64,000 nucleotides of DNA from Burkholderia lata (GTDB taxonomy: Bacteria > Pseudomonadota > Gammaproteobacteria > Burkholderiales > Burkholderiaceae), in assembly GCF_000012945.1 (NCBI RefSeq), contig NC_007511.1:2666001-2730000 (forward strand), written 5' to 3'. Position 1 is the first letter of the stretch, and each line of letters begins with the position of its first letter. Below the pieces are notes generated by a model that had not been told where the DNA came from, did no database searches, and saw nothing but the letters and a program-made list of their open reading frames with translations. Shown one piece after another: positions 18,974-27,140 of this stretch. The position numbers and the translations under genes were made by a program.

Positions 18974-19594
18974 TCATCGATCAGCCAGCGGACCGCACCA
19001 CAACCAAAAAAGCAGATATGCAAACACAACAAAAACAAACACGTATTGCGCAAAATTAATTACATACAAAACCATGACCTTCGACATCAAGTACCGACGC
19101 CTCAACCATCCGAATGAATAATTTTCAGGCATATCAAGTTGCGCACGAACATAATCCGCCCGAAAATCATTGATGGCCGCCGTCTCATACAATTTTAGTA
19201 TGGAATGGTATTCATCTTTAAAATCATCATATTGATCCACAGTCCCACTCTCCATATGTGGATATATTTTTTGCTTCAGCTCACCAAGCCTAGCCGCACA
19301 AGCATACATCTTCTCCGACAGACTTGAGAAATCATTCTTGTCGATCAATAAAGAGTATACCAACACCGTTATCGACGAAAAAACTTGTATCAGCGCCAAA
19401 TATTTAGACTTTATATTCACACCCAACTCATACGCCTGCATAAGAGATGTAAATATCAAAACCAACGAAATAAATACTATTGTCGCAGTGGACAGCTTTG
19501 TATGCAACTTTAATCGTCTCGAGGAGTGAAATCGCGTCTTCGATGTCGCATCAATTTTTTTATATAAATTTGAAAAATCAGCCTCTTTTTTCAC
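18974..19594 (-). CDS. SLATT-domain membrane protein (SLATT_5-like), orphan
   Basis: 206 residues. A basic amphipathic N-terminus (YKKIDATSKTRFHSSRRLKL) precedes two close membrane helices at about 36-56 and 65-84, then a cytoplasmic helical region with MYACAARLGELKQKIY and a third helix at about 174-199. This is the layout of SLATT_5 proteins, predicted pore-forming effectors in nucleotide-signalling conflict systems. No nucleotidyltransferase, reverse transcriptase or SLOG gene is adjacent. GTG start after GGAGGGG. It is strongly AT-rich and uses rare codons for this genome, a sign of horizontal transfer. Confidence 0.72.
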   Translation of the reverse strand: MKKEADFSNLYKKIDATSKTRFHSSRRLKLHTKLSTATIVFISLVLIFTSLMQAYELGVNIKSKYLALIQVFSSITVLVYSLLIDKNDFSSLSEKMYACAARLGELKQKIYPHMESGTVDQYDDFKDEYHSILKLYETAAINDFRADYVRAQLDMPENYSFGWLRRRYLMSKVMVLYVINFAQYVFVFVVFAYLLFWLWCGPLADR

Positions 19595-19686
19595 ATCCCC
19601 TCCCCGTTTCCTCAGTTATTTTCATCGAATTTTACTGCATCACACACACCCAAGCCAAATCACCAGCAGAATCGAGAGGCTATGAT

Positions 19687-20475
19687 CTACTCAACAACGT
19701 CATCCACAATTGCTTGCACATCTGACACGAGCCTCGAATAGCTCCTCTGTATCGGTAAGTGTTTAGCAAAACACTTCTGTCGCGCCTCCTCATCCACCCG
19801 CCCCACCCCACAAGCCGCAATCCCCGGCACCTTCACCTCCCGCCAGAGGACATAAACCCTCTCTCCTCGCTTGACAGAGACAGCCAACGTATTCGGCCCC
19901 TCCGGCACCCCATCCTGGCTTTCCCCGAGCAGCAACGCCTTCACAACCGCATCAGCCGGCTTCCGCTTCACCGGCAACTCGGCAAACCGAAACGCCGCTG
20001 CATCATCGGCGAACACATCCGTATAAAAGGTCTCGTTATCGAAGATAACGGCAACATCATCCGTGGACTTGATCCCCGCATCCGCCCTCTTCACCCAAGC
20101 CTTCAAAAGCGGAACTGTCGTAACTAGAAGACTCACCTTCCCGTCATCCGACTTCAAGAACAGCCCATCCGGCCCGGGCGTCATCCCATCATCGGGCATA
20201 ACGCTTTGCACGTTACTCCCCGTCTTCCGGGAAAACCCTTTCGCCTTGACCGCGCCAACGAGCTTGGCCAGCCGCGCATTCACCTCGGCCGCATATTTCT
20301 TGTCTAGATCCGCCCGATCTTCCATCTTGGCCCCGCTCACCTCCGCCGCAACCTTCTCCCGATAAGCAAGATAAGAATCCGTCGGCGACCCAACAACCTT
20401 CGCCCCCACCGCAGCCGCCACCGCGACGAACACCGCCGCCCCCACCCCGATCTTCCACTTGGAAATGCGTTTCAT
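19687..20475 (-). CDS. Membrane-anchored protein of unknown function
   Basis: 262 residues. One N-terminal anchor (WKIGVGAAVFVAVAAAVGAKVV, about residues 6-27), then a mostly periplasmic soluble domain including RLAKLVGAVKAKGFSRKTG and a C-terminal cysteine pair (ACGVGRV...KCFAKHL). Not recognised. It follows the chemoreceptor gene but a strong terminator separates them. Base composition is intermediate between the island and the backbone. An upstream in-frame start at 20508 is possible. Confidence 0.65.
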   Translation of the reverse strand: MKRISKWKIGVGAAVFVAVAAAVGAKVVGSPTDSYLAYREKVAAEVSGAKMEDRADLDKKYAAEVNARLAKLVGAVKAKGFSRKTGSNVQSVMPDDGMTPGPDGLFLKSDDGKVSLLVTTVPLLKAWVKRADAGIKSTDDVAVIFDNETFYTDVFADDAAAFRFAELPVKRKPADAVVKALLLGESQDGVPEGPNTLAVSVKRGERVYVLWREVKVPGIAACGVGRVDEEARQKCFAKHLPIQRSYSRLVSDVQAIVDDVVE

Positions 20476-20510
20476 TTTTATAGACGTCACCAAATCCCGC
20501 ACCAACATGC

Positions 20511-20542
20511 AAAAACGGCTGCCGTGAACCCACGGCAGCCGT
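20511..20542 (-). terminator. Rho-independent terminator after chemoreceptor gene
   Basis: ACGGCTGCCGTG / CACGGCAGCCGT form a perfect 12-bp stem with a 4-base loop; the minus strand continues into five T residues. It lies 39 bases past the chemoreceptor stop. Confidence 0.88.
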
Positions 20543-20580
20543 CCCTCAGAAACGCCCTATTCTAAATCGCGAATCAGACT

Positions 20581-22443
20581 TTATTCATCCACCTTGAAAG
20601 CCGACACCAGCCGTGTCAATTCCGCCGCCTGCTGCTTCAAGCTCGCCGCGGCCGCCGCGCTTTCTTCCACCAGCGCCGCATTCTGCTGCGTCATCTGATC
20701 GAGCGACTGCACCGCGTCGCCGATCTGATCAATACCAGCACTCTGCTCCAGGCTCGCTTCGGCAATCTCGCTCATCATCGCGCTCACGCCCTGCACTTGC
20801 GACACGACATCACGCATCACCTTCCCGGCTTCACTGACCAGCCGCGACCCGGTATTCACCGTCCCCGCGCTATGCTCGATCAGCACCTTGATCTCCTTAG
20901 CCGCCTGCGCGCTGCGTTGCGCCAGATTCCGCACTTCCGAAGCCACCACCGCAAACCCGCGCCCCTGCTCCCCGGCCCGCGCCGCTTCCACCGCCGCATT
21001 CAGCGCCAGAATATTCGTCTGGAACGAGATGCTATCGATCATCACGATGATCTCGGAGATCCGCTGCGACGCGTCGCTGATCTCCTGCATCGTGGTCACG
21101 ACTTCACCCACCACCTGTCCGCCGCGCGCCGCCGTATCGGAAGCGCCGTTGATCATCTTCGCGGCCGTCGTCGCCGTCTCGGTGTTGTTCCGCACCACAG
21201 CCGTGATCTCTTCCATCGACGAAGCCGTGCGCTCCAGGTTGCTCGACTGCCCTTCGGTGCGTTCGCTGAGGTCAGCATTCCCGGTTGCAATCTGCGCCGA
21301 CCCGGTGGCAATCGACGAGGAAGCCGCGCGAATGCTGTGCACCAGCGTCGACAGTGACGACACGAACCGGTTGAACGCATCCGACAACTGCCCGATCTCG
21401 TCCTCGCTCTCAACCGTCATCCGGCGCGTCAGGTCACCCTGCCCGCTGGCGATCTCCGACAGCAGCGTCGCCGCGCGACGAATCGGCGCGGCAATCGCAC
21501 GCCCCACCAGCCAGATCACGAGCAGTGCAACACCCAGCCCCACCACCGCAGCAACCAGCGCAGCGCTACGAATCGCACGCGTCACCGGCCCGAGCAGTTC
21601 CGCCTGCGGCACCTCGACGACGACATACGCATTCAATTCCGGAATGAACGACGTCGCAATGAACCGCGCACCGCCGTCGCCGTTGTAGCTCAGATACGCA
21701 TACGGCTGCCCAGCCAACAGCGTCGACGACGCATCACCCGGCAGCCCCTGCTGATCCTTCATGAAATGCTTGCCGTCGATCAGAGCCGTATCGCGATGCA
21801 TCATGATCGCGCCATCGGGACGCACGAGATACGCAAACCCGGTCTCACCAATCCGGTACGCAGCAATACCCTTCGCAAGCGCATCGACCGACAAGCTCAT
21901 ACACGCCGCACCGATCGGCACGCCATCAAGCTCGACGCGGCTGTTGATGAACATCATGTAGCCGCCGACCGTCACCTCGCGGTCCATGTTCACGTCGAAC
22001 GCCTTGCCGGACGACAGGAAGCCGGTCAGCCACTGATCCTTGTCGGTCACCTTCCGCTGCAGGCCGGATTCGTTGTAGTAGTTGCCGCTCTTCACGGACA
22101 CCCACTGCACCGACGCCGCCTTCTGCTCGTCCTTCACGTTCTTCGCGAGCTGGATCCAGTTGCGCGTGCCGGCGTCGGGTTCGCCGTCGGCTTCCCATTG
22201 CAGCAGGAACGCGTCGCGCGCGAGAATCCGCGACGCGGCGATCGGCCCGGCCATCTGCCGCTGCACGTCGGCGCGGATGCCGTTCACGGCCGTCGGCAGC
22301 TCTTCGCGGACGACGCGATCGCGCACCGCGTTGCCGATCAGACGGATGCTGAGTCCGCTCGAGATCGCGACGAACACGAGCAGGCAACTCGTCATGCTGA
22401 GAATCAGCTTGTTCTGTATGGAAAGCTTGCGCCAGAAATGCAT
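20581..22443 (-). CDS. Methyl-accepting chemotaxis protein (Cache sensor)
   Basis: 620 residues. Transmembrane helices at about 10-32 and 282-305 bracket a periplasmic Cache-type ligand domain ([20 protein letters not shown]). A HAMP domain follows ([25 protein letters not shown]), then the signalling hairpin with [20 protein letters not shown] and [18 protein letters not shown]. It lacks a C-terminal CheR pentapeptide. ATG 22443 gives a standard N-terminus; 22497 is possible. It follows the stator-like genes on the same strand, with its own flagellar-type -10 element. Confidence 0.93.
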   Translation of the reverse strand: MHFWRKLSIQNKLILSMTSCLLVFVAISSGLSIRLIGNAVRDRVVREELPTAVNGIRADVQRQMAGPIAASRILARDAFLLQWEADGEPDAGTRNWIQLAKNVKDEQKAASVQWVSVKSGNYYNESGLQRKVTDKDQWLTGFLSSGKAFDVNMDREVTVGGYMMFINSRVELDGVPIGAACMSLSVDALAKGIAAYRIGETGFAYLVRPDGAIMMHRDTALIDGKHFMKDQQGLPGDASSTLLAGQPYAYLSYNGDGGARFIATSFIPELNAYVVVEVPQAELLGPVTRAIRSAALVAAVVGLGVALLVIWLVGRAIAAPIRRAATLLSEIASGQGDLTRRMTVESEDEIGQLSDAFNRFVSSLSTLVHSIRAASSSIATGSAQIATGNADLSERTEGQSSNLERTASSMEEITAVVRNNTETATTAAKMINGASDTAARGGQVVGEVVTTMQEISDASQRISEIIVMIDSISFQTNILALNAAVEAARAGEQGRGFAVVASEVRNLAQRSAQAAKEIKVLIEHSAGTVNTGSRLVSEAGKVMRDVVSQVQGVSAMMSEIAEASLEQSAGIDQIGDAVQSLDQMTQQNAALVEESAAAAASLKQQAAELTRLVSAFKVDE

Positions 22444-22483
22444 GGGGAACCCTCGATAGCCGCTCGGTCTGAGCCAGCTTGGG

Positions 22484-22491
22484 TTATCGGC
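22484..22491 (-). promoter_or_regulatory. Candidate sigma-28 -10 element for chemoreceptor
   Basis: GCCGATAA, the exact FliA -10 octamer, lies 40 bases upstream of the chemoreceptor start. A TAAA -35 at the required 15-base spacing is missing, so this is only half a promoter by sequence. It supports, weakly, flagellar-class regulation. Confidence 0.4.
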
Positions 22492-22612
22492 ATGCACGCG
22501 CAGAACCGCATCGCTGATTTCACATGTTCATCATGCGAGATTAGTTATGTTGTTGTCAGGCGGACATATGCGGCCGCTTATAGATGCGCGAACAACGAAA
22601 ATTCAGCGCGAA

Positions 22613-23293
22613 TCAGTATGCAACGAAGATCGTGACACGCCGGTTTCGCGCCCGCGCGGCCGCATCGTCGCTCGCGACGAGCGGCTGCGTATCGGCCCGT
22701 CCGATCGCGGCGAGCCGGTGCGGTGCCACGCCACGCTCGGTCAGGTAGCGCACGACGCTCCCAGCACGCGCCGACGACAGCTCCCAGTTCGATTCGTATT
22801 TCGCGTTCGCGATCGGCACGCTGTCGGTGTGGCCTTCGACGAGAATGTCGCCGGTCGCGTGATCGCTCAGTGCCTGCGCGATCTGGTTCAGCACGGGCGA
22901 CGAATCGGGTAGCAGGCGCGCATCGCCGACGTTGAACAGGATCTTCGCGTCGATGCCAATCTCGACGCCATGCGGCGCTTTCACGAGCGAGATCCGGCCG
23001 TTCGATTTCAACGAATCGAGCAACGCGAGCCACGGCGGTGCGTGCTCAGGCGTCACGGCAGCGGTAGCAGCAGCGGATGCGCTCGCCGCGCTTTCGGCAT
23101 GCCGCGCGAGCGTCTGGTACCGCGCATCGAGCGCGTTGTATTTCGCGAGCTGGAGCACGTACAGCGCGAGAAACAGCACCATCAGCGTCGTGATGAGATC
23201 CGCGTACGAAATCAGCCAGCGGCCGGATTGCGCGCCTTCGAGTTCGTCGTCGTCGCGATCGACGGCGGATGCACCGTCAGTTCGAGCAGTCAT
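22613..23293 (-). CDS. MotB/MotD-like stator protein (OmpA C-terminus)
   Basis: 226 residues. One membrane helix (about 27-48) follows GRWLISYADLITTLMVLFLAL, in which Asp32 is the proton-carrying residue of MotB. A variable linker leads to an OmpA-like peptidoglycan-binding domain (ILVEGHTDSVPIANAKYESNW, LSSARAGSVVRYLTERGV). It should anchor a stator to the wall and form its ion channel with the MotA-type protein encoded 39 bases upstream. Most like MotD of Pseudomonas-type second stators. Confidence 0.9.
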   Translation of the reverse strand: MTARTDGASAVDRDDDELEGAQSGRWLISYADLITTLMVLFLALYVLQLAKYNALDARYQTLARHAESAASASAAATAAVTPEHAPPWLALLDSLKSNGRISLVKAPHGVEIGIDAKILFNVGDARLLPDSSPVLNQIAQALSDHATGDILVEGHTDSVPIANAKYESNWELSSARAGSVVRYLTERGVAPHRLAAIGRADTQPLVASDDAAARARNRRVTIFVAY

Positions 23294-23332
23294 GCGAGTG
23301 GAATTCCGGGTTCGTCGTATGACACACGCGCA

Positions 23333-24097
23333 TCACGCGAGCGATTCGACCGCGCGCCCGCGGACGTCACCGGTCAGGCGCGTCTCGATCGTATGCGGCG
23401 ACTCCTTGCGCGAAATCGCCAGCAAGCCGTCGAGATACAGCTTGCGAAACCGCAGCTCGCTGTCGATCTGCGCGCGCAGCTTGCCGTACAGCGGCAGGAA
23501 CACGAGGTTCGCGAACGCCAGCCCGTACAGCGTCGCGATGAACGCAACCGCGATGCCCGGCCCGAGCTGCGCCGGTTCGAGAATATGGCTCGTCACCTGC
23601 ACGAGCCCGAGCACCGAACCGAGAATGCCGAACGTCGGCGCATACCCGCCGGCCTGCTGCCATACACGCGCGGCGGCGAGGCGGCTGCGTTCGTAGGCAT
23701 CGAGTTCGCGCTGCAACGCGTCTTCGAGCACGGCGGTCGACACACCGTTCGCCAGCAGTTCGAGCCCACGGCGCGCGAACGGATGGATGCCGCTCACGTC
23801 CATCGATTCGAACGCGAGCAGCCCGTCGAGCTTCGCGCGGTCGCCCCATTCGAGCAGGTCGGACAGGTTCTTGCGATCGACTTCGCGCGCACGCACGAAC
23901 GCGAGCCGCAATTGCTTCACCGCGTCGAAAAAGCGCGCCCAGGTGTTCTGGATCATCACCGCGCCGAGCGTGCCGCCGAGCACGATCACGAGCGCCTCGA
24001 ACTGGAACAGCATCGAAAAATGGCCGCCTTCCAGCGCGAAACCGAACACGATCGCCGCGCCGCCCAACACCACACCGGCCAGGGTCAACAGATCCAT
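23333..24097 (-). CDS. MotA/MotC-like stator protein
   Basis: 254 residues, four membrane helices, with the MotC-style opening MDLLTLAGVVLGGAAIVFGF and the signature GGYAPTFGILGSVLGLVQV near helix 3. The cytoplasmic loop keeps charged residues around WGDRAKLDGLLAFESMD, the region that contacts FliG in flagellar motors. It starts after GAGGAGG, 13 bases past the stop of the cNMP/FliG-like gene. With the MotB-like protein it would make an ion-driven stator distinct from the primary MotAB. Confidence 0.9.
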   Translation of the reverse strand: MDLLTLAGVVLGGAAIVFGFALEGGHFSMLFQFEALVIVLGGTLGAVMIQNTWARFFDAVKQLRLAFVRAREVDRKNLSDLLEWGDRAKLDGLLAFESMDVSGIHPFARRGLELLANGVSTAVLEDALQRELDAYERSRLAAARVWQQAGGYAPTFGILGSVLGLVQVTSHILEPAQLGPGIAVAFIATLYGLAFANLVFLPLYGKLRAQIDSELRFRKLYLDGLLAISRKESPHTIETRLTGDVRGRAVESLA

Positions 24098-24110
24098 ACG
24101 CGCCTCCTCG

Positions 24111-25355
24111 TCATGCATCCGATGCCGATGCGACAGGCGCAGTGCCCGCCGCCGGCGCCTTCGCCGCGCGAACGGCATCCAGCACGCGCCGCTCGATGTC
24201 CTCGATCTCGATCGGATCGAGCTTGAGCTCGCGGCGCATCACCCACGACACCTCGTTGCGCCGCGCCTCGGTCATCACGGAGAACAGCTTGTCGGCCACC
24301 GCGCGATCGTCGAGATTCGCGATCAGCTTCGCGAGATCGTAGGTATCGAACGCGCTGATGACGTCGAACAGCGTGCGCTGGTCGATCCACACGAGATCCT
24401 CCAGCGCGCGCACGTCGCCGCCGCGACGCGCATTGCGTCGCGAGAAGTACGTCACGCCCTTCTGTTCGACGTAACTGAGGACCTTCGATTTGCGGAACGC
24501 GAACAACTCGTCTGCAATCTCGCCGTTCGACAACTTGTTAAGCAGCATCGTCTTCTCGACGCCGATCAGCGCTTCAAGATCGGCCAGCTCGATGAGCTCG
24601 AGCTCGCTGTTGATCGACAGGTCGAGATCGTGATCGGCCACCTGTTGCGCACGATCGATCACGCGCGCGGCATCGAACGTGACGACCTGGCGCGCATCCG
24701 ACGACGCCGCATAGTCGACCGCCCCGCCTGCATGGTCCGCCTGCGCCGCTTCGATCGTGACGAGATTGAGCTTCTCCATGCGTCGAAGCATCGCGAGCAC
24801 GTGCGGCCGCGAGTGGCCGGCAATCGCGCGGCATTTGCGGATCACTTCGGCAAGCGGCACCGAGGTTTCGGCCGCATGGGTCTGCATCGGCCGGCGCGCC
24901 CAAGAGTCGCCGCCATCGCGCGCTTCGGCGCCCGCCATCAGCGACAGCACATGCGCATACGACAGCACACCCGGCATGAAGTCGGCATGCGTGTAGGTGG
25001 CGAGTTGGTCGTCCTTGCGCTTCACGCGGCGGATCATCGTCCGCACGATGTGGCGCAACAGCGCCGACACGCGCTCGATTTCCTCGTCGAGCATGCCGGC
25101 CGGCACGACCGTCAGCTGACAGAATGAAAGCGCCTTCGCGGTATGGGCACGCGGCTCGGCCGCGAGCAACGCCGATTCACCGAAGAACTCGCCGCGGCCG
25201 AGCGTCGCGACGACGACGCGCTTGTCGTCGCATCGCGTGGACAGCTCGACCTTGCCGTCGGTGATCAAGAAGATGACGGGCTCACCCGCAAAGCCCTCGG
25301 AGTAAATGATTTCTCCGGGCGCCGCCGTACGCGTCCACGATTGCTGACGATTCAA
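24111..25355 (-). CDS. cNMP-binding / winged-helix / FliG-like fusion protein
   Basis: 414 residues with an unusual domain order. Residues 1-110 form a cyclic-nucleotide-binding fold with its phosphate cassette (GRGEFFGESALL at 54-64, then PRAHT with Arg69). Residues about 165-202 look like a Crp-type winged helix (GHSRPHVLAMLRRMEKLNLV). Residues about 255-300 and 317-398 resemble FliG middle and C-terminal domains (ALEDLVWIDQRTLFDVISAF; ELKLDPIEIEDIERRVLD). By eye, the paired aspartates of the FliG torque helix fall on arginine-rich RRE. Encoded directly before the MotA- and MotB-like genes. No membrane segment; cytoplasmic. Likely couples a nucleotide signal to the stator. Confidence 0.8.
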   Translation of the reverse strand: MNRQQSWTRTAAPGEIIYSEGFAGEPVIFLITDGKVELSTRCDDKRVVVATLGRGEFFGESALLAAEPRAHTAKALSFCQLTVVPAGMLDEEIERVSALLRHIVRTMIRRVKRKDDQLATYTHADFMPGVLSYAHVLSLMAGAEARDGGDSWARRPMQTHAAETSVPLAEVIRKCRAIAGHSRPHVLAMLRRMEKLNLVTIEAAQADHAGGAVDYAASSDARQVVTFDAARVIDRAQQVADHDLDLSINSELELIELADLEALIGVEKTMLLNKLSNGEIADELFAFRKSKVLSYVEQKGVTYFSRRNARRGGDVRALEDLVWIDQRTLFDVISAFDTYDLAKLIANLDDRAVADKLFSVMTEARRNEVSWVMRRELKLDPIEIEDIERRVLDAVRAAKAPAAGTAPVASASDA

Positions 25356-25572
25356 GTCGATTCCCCTGCTGCGCTTGCTTTCTTGTGCGGCGGCGCGTCG
25401 CGCTGCATGCGCGATCGTCGCCGCCGTTCCCCGTGCTCCCGTTTACGACACGCGCAGTGGAGTTCTTTAACCTCGTCGCAGGGGTCAAGTGAGCAGAATT
25501 TGATGCAAAACGTTTGCGCTGCGGAAACGGCTTGATGCATTCGGGAAAACGACAGGCTGCGGCACGTTCCTC

Positions 25573-25600
25573 GAATCGGCCGGGCCCGCCGCGATCCTTA
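25573..25600 (-). promoter_or_regulatory. Weak sigma-28-like element in the 25356-25632 gap
   Basis: On the minus strand TAAG, 16 bases, then GCCGATTC. This departs from TAAA-N15-GCCGATAA at three points. The 277-base gap between the transglycosylase stop and the cNMP/FliG-like start holds nothing else recognisable, so an internal promoter is plausible but unproven. Confidence 0.2.
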
Positions 25601-25632
25601 CTTTCGGCCTTCAATGCGCACAAAAAATCGGC

Positions 25633-26157
25633 TCACTCGTGCAAGCCCCACGACACGAGCACCGCGTGGATGTTTCGCGCGTATTCGTCCCGATAGCGCG
25701 GCGTTTCCGAGTGATAGGCGCCGATCGCCTGCCAGGTGTTCCCGTAGCGGACCATCTTGCGTTTCAGCATCCAGGCCGCGACGTAGATGTTCACGCAGGC
25801 ATCCTTCAGCGCGCCCGGCGGTACACCGTAACGGCGCAGCTCGCCGAAGTGCACCGAGTTGATCTGGGTCTGGCCGACGTCGATGCTGCCGTCCGCGTTG
25901 CGATGCACGGCAGCCGGATTGCCCTTCGATTCGTACCAGGCGATCGCGCGCAGGATCTGCGGGTTGACGCCCTGATAGCCGGCCGCGCGCTCGAAGCATT
26001 CACTACCGGGCACGGCGTCGTCCGCACGCGCCGGCGCAACGAAGAGTGCGCTCAACAACAACATCGCAAACCACAGCCATGGCGTGCAGCGTCGTTGCAT
26101 CGAGGCGACCCCGGTGCGGGCCGTCACGTATCCGCCGCTTCGATGCCGCGGGTTCAT
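25633..26157 (-). CDS. Lytic transglycosylase, SLT (IagB/PilT-like) family
   Basis: 174 residues. A signal peptide (WLWFAMLLLSALFVAPARA) precedes a compact SLT domain: catalytic Glu76 in AIAWYESKGNP, then SIDVGQTQINSVHFG, and AWMLKRKMVRYGNTWQAIGAYH. Such small specialised transglycosylases open gaps in peptidoglycan for pili, secretion machines or flagella. The ATG at 26157 overlaps the previous stop by four bases (ATGA), arguing for coupling; an in-frame ATG at 26100 gives a tidier signal peptide. Confidence 0.88.
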   Translation of the reverse strand: MNPRHRSGGYVTARTGVASMQRRCTPWLWFAMLLLSALFVAPARADDAVPGSECFERAAGYQGVNPQILRAIAWYESKGNPAAVHRNADGSIDVGQTQINSVHFGELRRYGVPPGALKDACVNIYVAAWMLKRKMVRYGNTWQAIGAYHSETPRYRDEYARNIHAVLVSWGLHE

Positions 26158-26537
26158 GGCGTCATCGCCAGCGAAGCTGCACCGGCTCCCGTCGTGCGCC
26201 GCTCGTGCGTGCTTTTCGCCAGCGCGTCGTCGAGCTTCTTGTCTTCGGCGGCGAGCGCCGCGCGCGACTCGTCGGTCACGACGAGACGCACCTGAAATTC
26301 CGGCGCCTTCTTCACGGACGGTGCGTGGCGCAGCTTCTTCGCGTGACGGCTGCCCGCCGGCGCGGGGGCCTGCACCTCATCGTCGCCGCCCGCTCCCGGC
26401 GGCAGCGACGCGAACGGCGGCAGCGGCGGAAACACCTGATTGGATGCGGCAGGGGCAAACGGCGCACCGTCGCCGGGTGGTGCCGCAAACGCGGCGCCGC
26501 ACACGAGCATGGCGGCACAGATCGACAGTCGTAGCAT
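26154..26537 (-). CDS. Small exported proline-rich protein
   Basis: 127 residues with a signal peptide (MLRLSICAAMLVCGAAFA). The mature part is Pro/Ala-rich for 50 residues, then charged (SVKKAPEFQVRLVVTDESRAAL, AEDKKLDDALAKS). No known domain. It overlaps the transglycosylase start by four bases and follows the lipoprotein gene closely, so it is an integral operon member. Probably a periplasmic accessory. Confidence 0.75.
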   Translation of the reverse strand: MLRLSICAAMLVCGAAFAAPPGDGAPFAPAASNQVFPPLPPFASLPPGAGGDDEVQAPAPAGSRHAKKLRHAPSVKKAPEFQVRLVVTDESRAALAAEDKKLDDALAKSTHERRTTGAGAASLAMTP

Positions 26538-26551
26538 CGCGGGGGCTCCTG

Positions 26552-26938
26552 TTATTGGGTCGGTCCGACCTGGACGCTGTACGGCCGGCAACTGCCGGCC
26601 GCGACGTTCTCGACGCGTACCGATGCGACACGCGGCGTCGCGATGCCACGCCGGATCGACTGGTTCAGGTAGCTGAAATCCTGCGGTAACGCGGCCACGC
26701 GTATCGTCATCGGTTGCGTCTGCTTCGATGCCAGCGCGCCGACTTTCGCGAGCAACGCGGTCAGTTGAGGATCGCGTGCGCCGAGGGCATCGGCTGGTAT
26801 GACGAAATCGACGAGCGACGTCGACGCGGAAGGTGCGTCGGTGTGCGCATTCGCATCCTGGCGTCCGGGTTGAAGTTGGGCGCAGCCGGCTGACATGACG
26901 AGCGCAGCGGCAAAGACAAGCATGACGAACGGTTTCAC
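26552..26938 (-). CDS. Lipoprotein of unknown function, first gene of stator-like operon
   Basis: 128 residues. A lipobox (VMSAGC, Cys19) follows a short hydrophobic signal, so it is lipidated. The mature domain (FSYLNQSIRRGIATPRVASV, then GSCRPYSVQVGP) is not recognised. GTG at 26938 after AAGAGAA is preferred; ATG at 26923 would still keep the signal. It starts 30 bases after an exact sigma-28 promoter and is followed at 14 bases by the small exported protein, so it heads the transcript. Confidence 0.78.
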   Translation of the reverse strand: MKPFVMLVFAAALVMSAGCAQLQPGRQDANAHTDAPSASTSLVDFVIPADALGARDPQLTALLAKVGALASKQTQPMTIRVAALPQDFSYLNQSIRRGIATPRVASVRVENVAAGSCRPYSVQVGPTQ

Positions 26939-26967
26939 GTGTTTCTCTTGCGGTCACTGGACCTGCG

Positions 26968-26994
26968 TTATCGGCACCGCGCCCGGGATGTTTA
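26968..26994 (-). promoter_or_regulatory. Sigma-28 (FliA) promoter
   Basis: TAAA (26994-26991), 15 bases, GCCGATAA (26975-26968): an exact match to the class III flagellar promoter consensus, correctly oriented and 30 bases upstream of the first gene of the lipoprotein-transglycosylase-FliG-like-stator cluster. Confidence 0.85.
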
Positions 26995-27014
26995 CCCCGA
27001 TTGCGTGCGAGGCC

Positions 27015-27043
27015 CGCCGCACGGGGCCTCACGCCGTGCGGCG
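27015..27043 (-). terminator. Hairpin downstream of glutathione transferase gene
   Basis: A perfect 10-bp stem (CGCCGCACGG / CCGTGCGGCG) with a 9-base loop, located between the transferase stop at 27141 and the sigma-28 promoter. No T-run follows, so termination strength is uncertain. Confidence 0.45.
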
Positions 27044-27100
27044 ATTCGTCCGATTTAAGCGCGCTTTGGTCAGACGCCATTCGTCCGATATTTGAGCGCG
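27044..27100. repeat. Pair of direct repeats upstream of sigma-28 promoter
   Basis: ATTCGTCCGAT followed by a short T/A stretch and AGCGCG occurs at 27044-27063 and again at 27079-27100. They lie 50-105 bases upstream of the FliA promoter. A regulator site or a local duplication could explain them. Confidence 0.5.
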
Positions 27101-27140
27101 TCATGCGTTACGACGCGTGCGCCGCACGTGATCCGGCGCG

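Noticed and set aside
18677..19686. AT-rich island as a mobile element
   Set aside because: No transposase, integrase, terminal inverted repeats or target duplications were seen; transfer is inferred only from composition and a decayed neighbour.
23333..25355. Possible Zorya-type defence system (MotA/MotB-like ZorAB)
   Set aside because: Zorya needs ZorC/ZorD or ZorE effectors and ZorA has a long cytoplasmic tail; here the MotA-like protein is only 254 residues and the promoter is flagellar.
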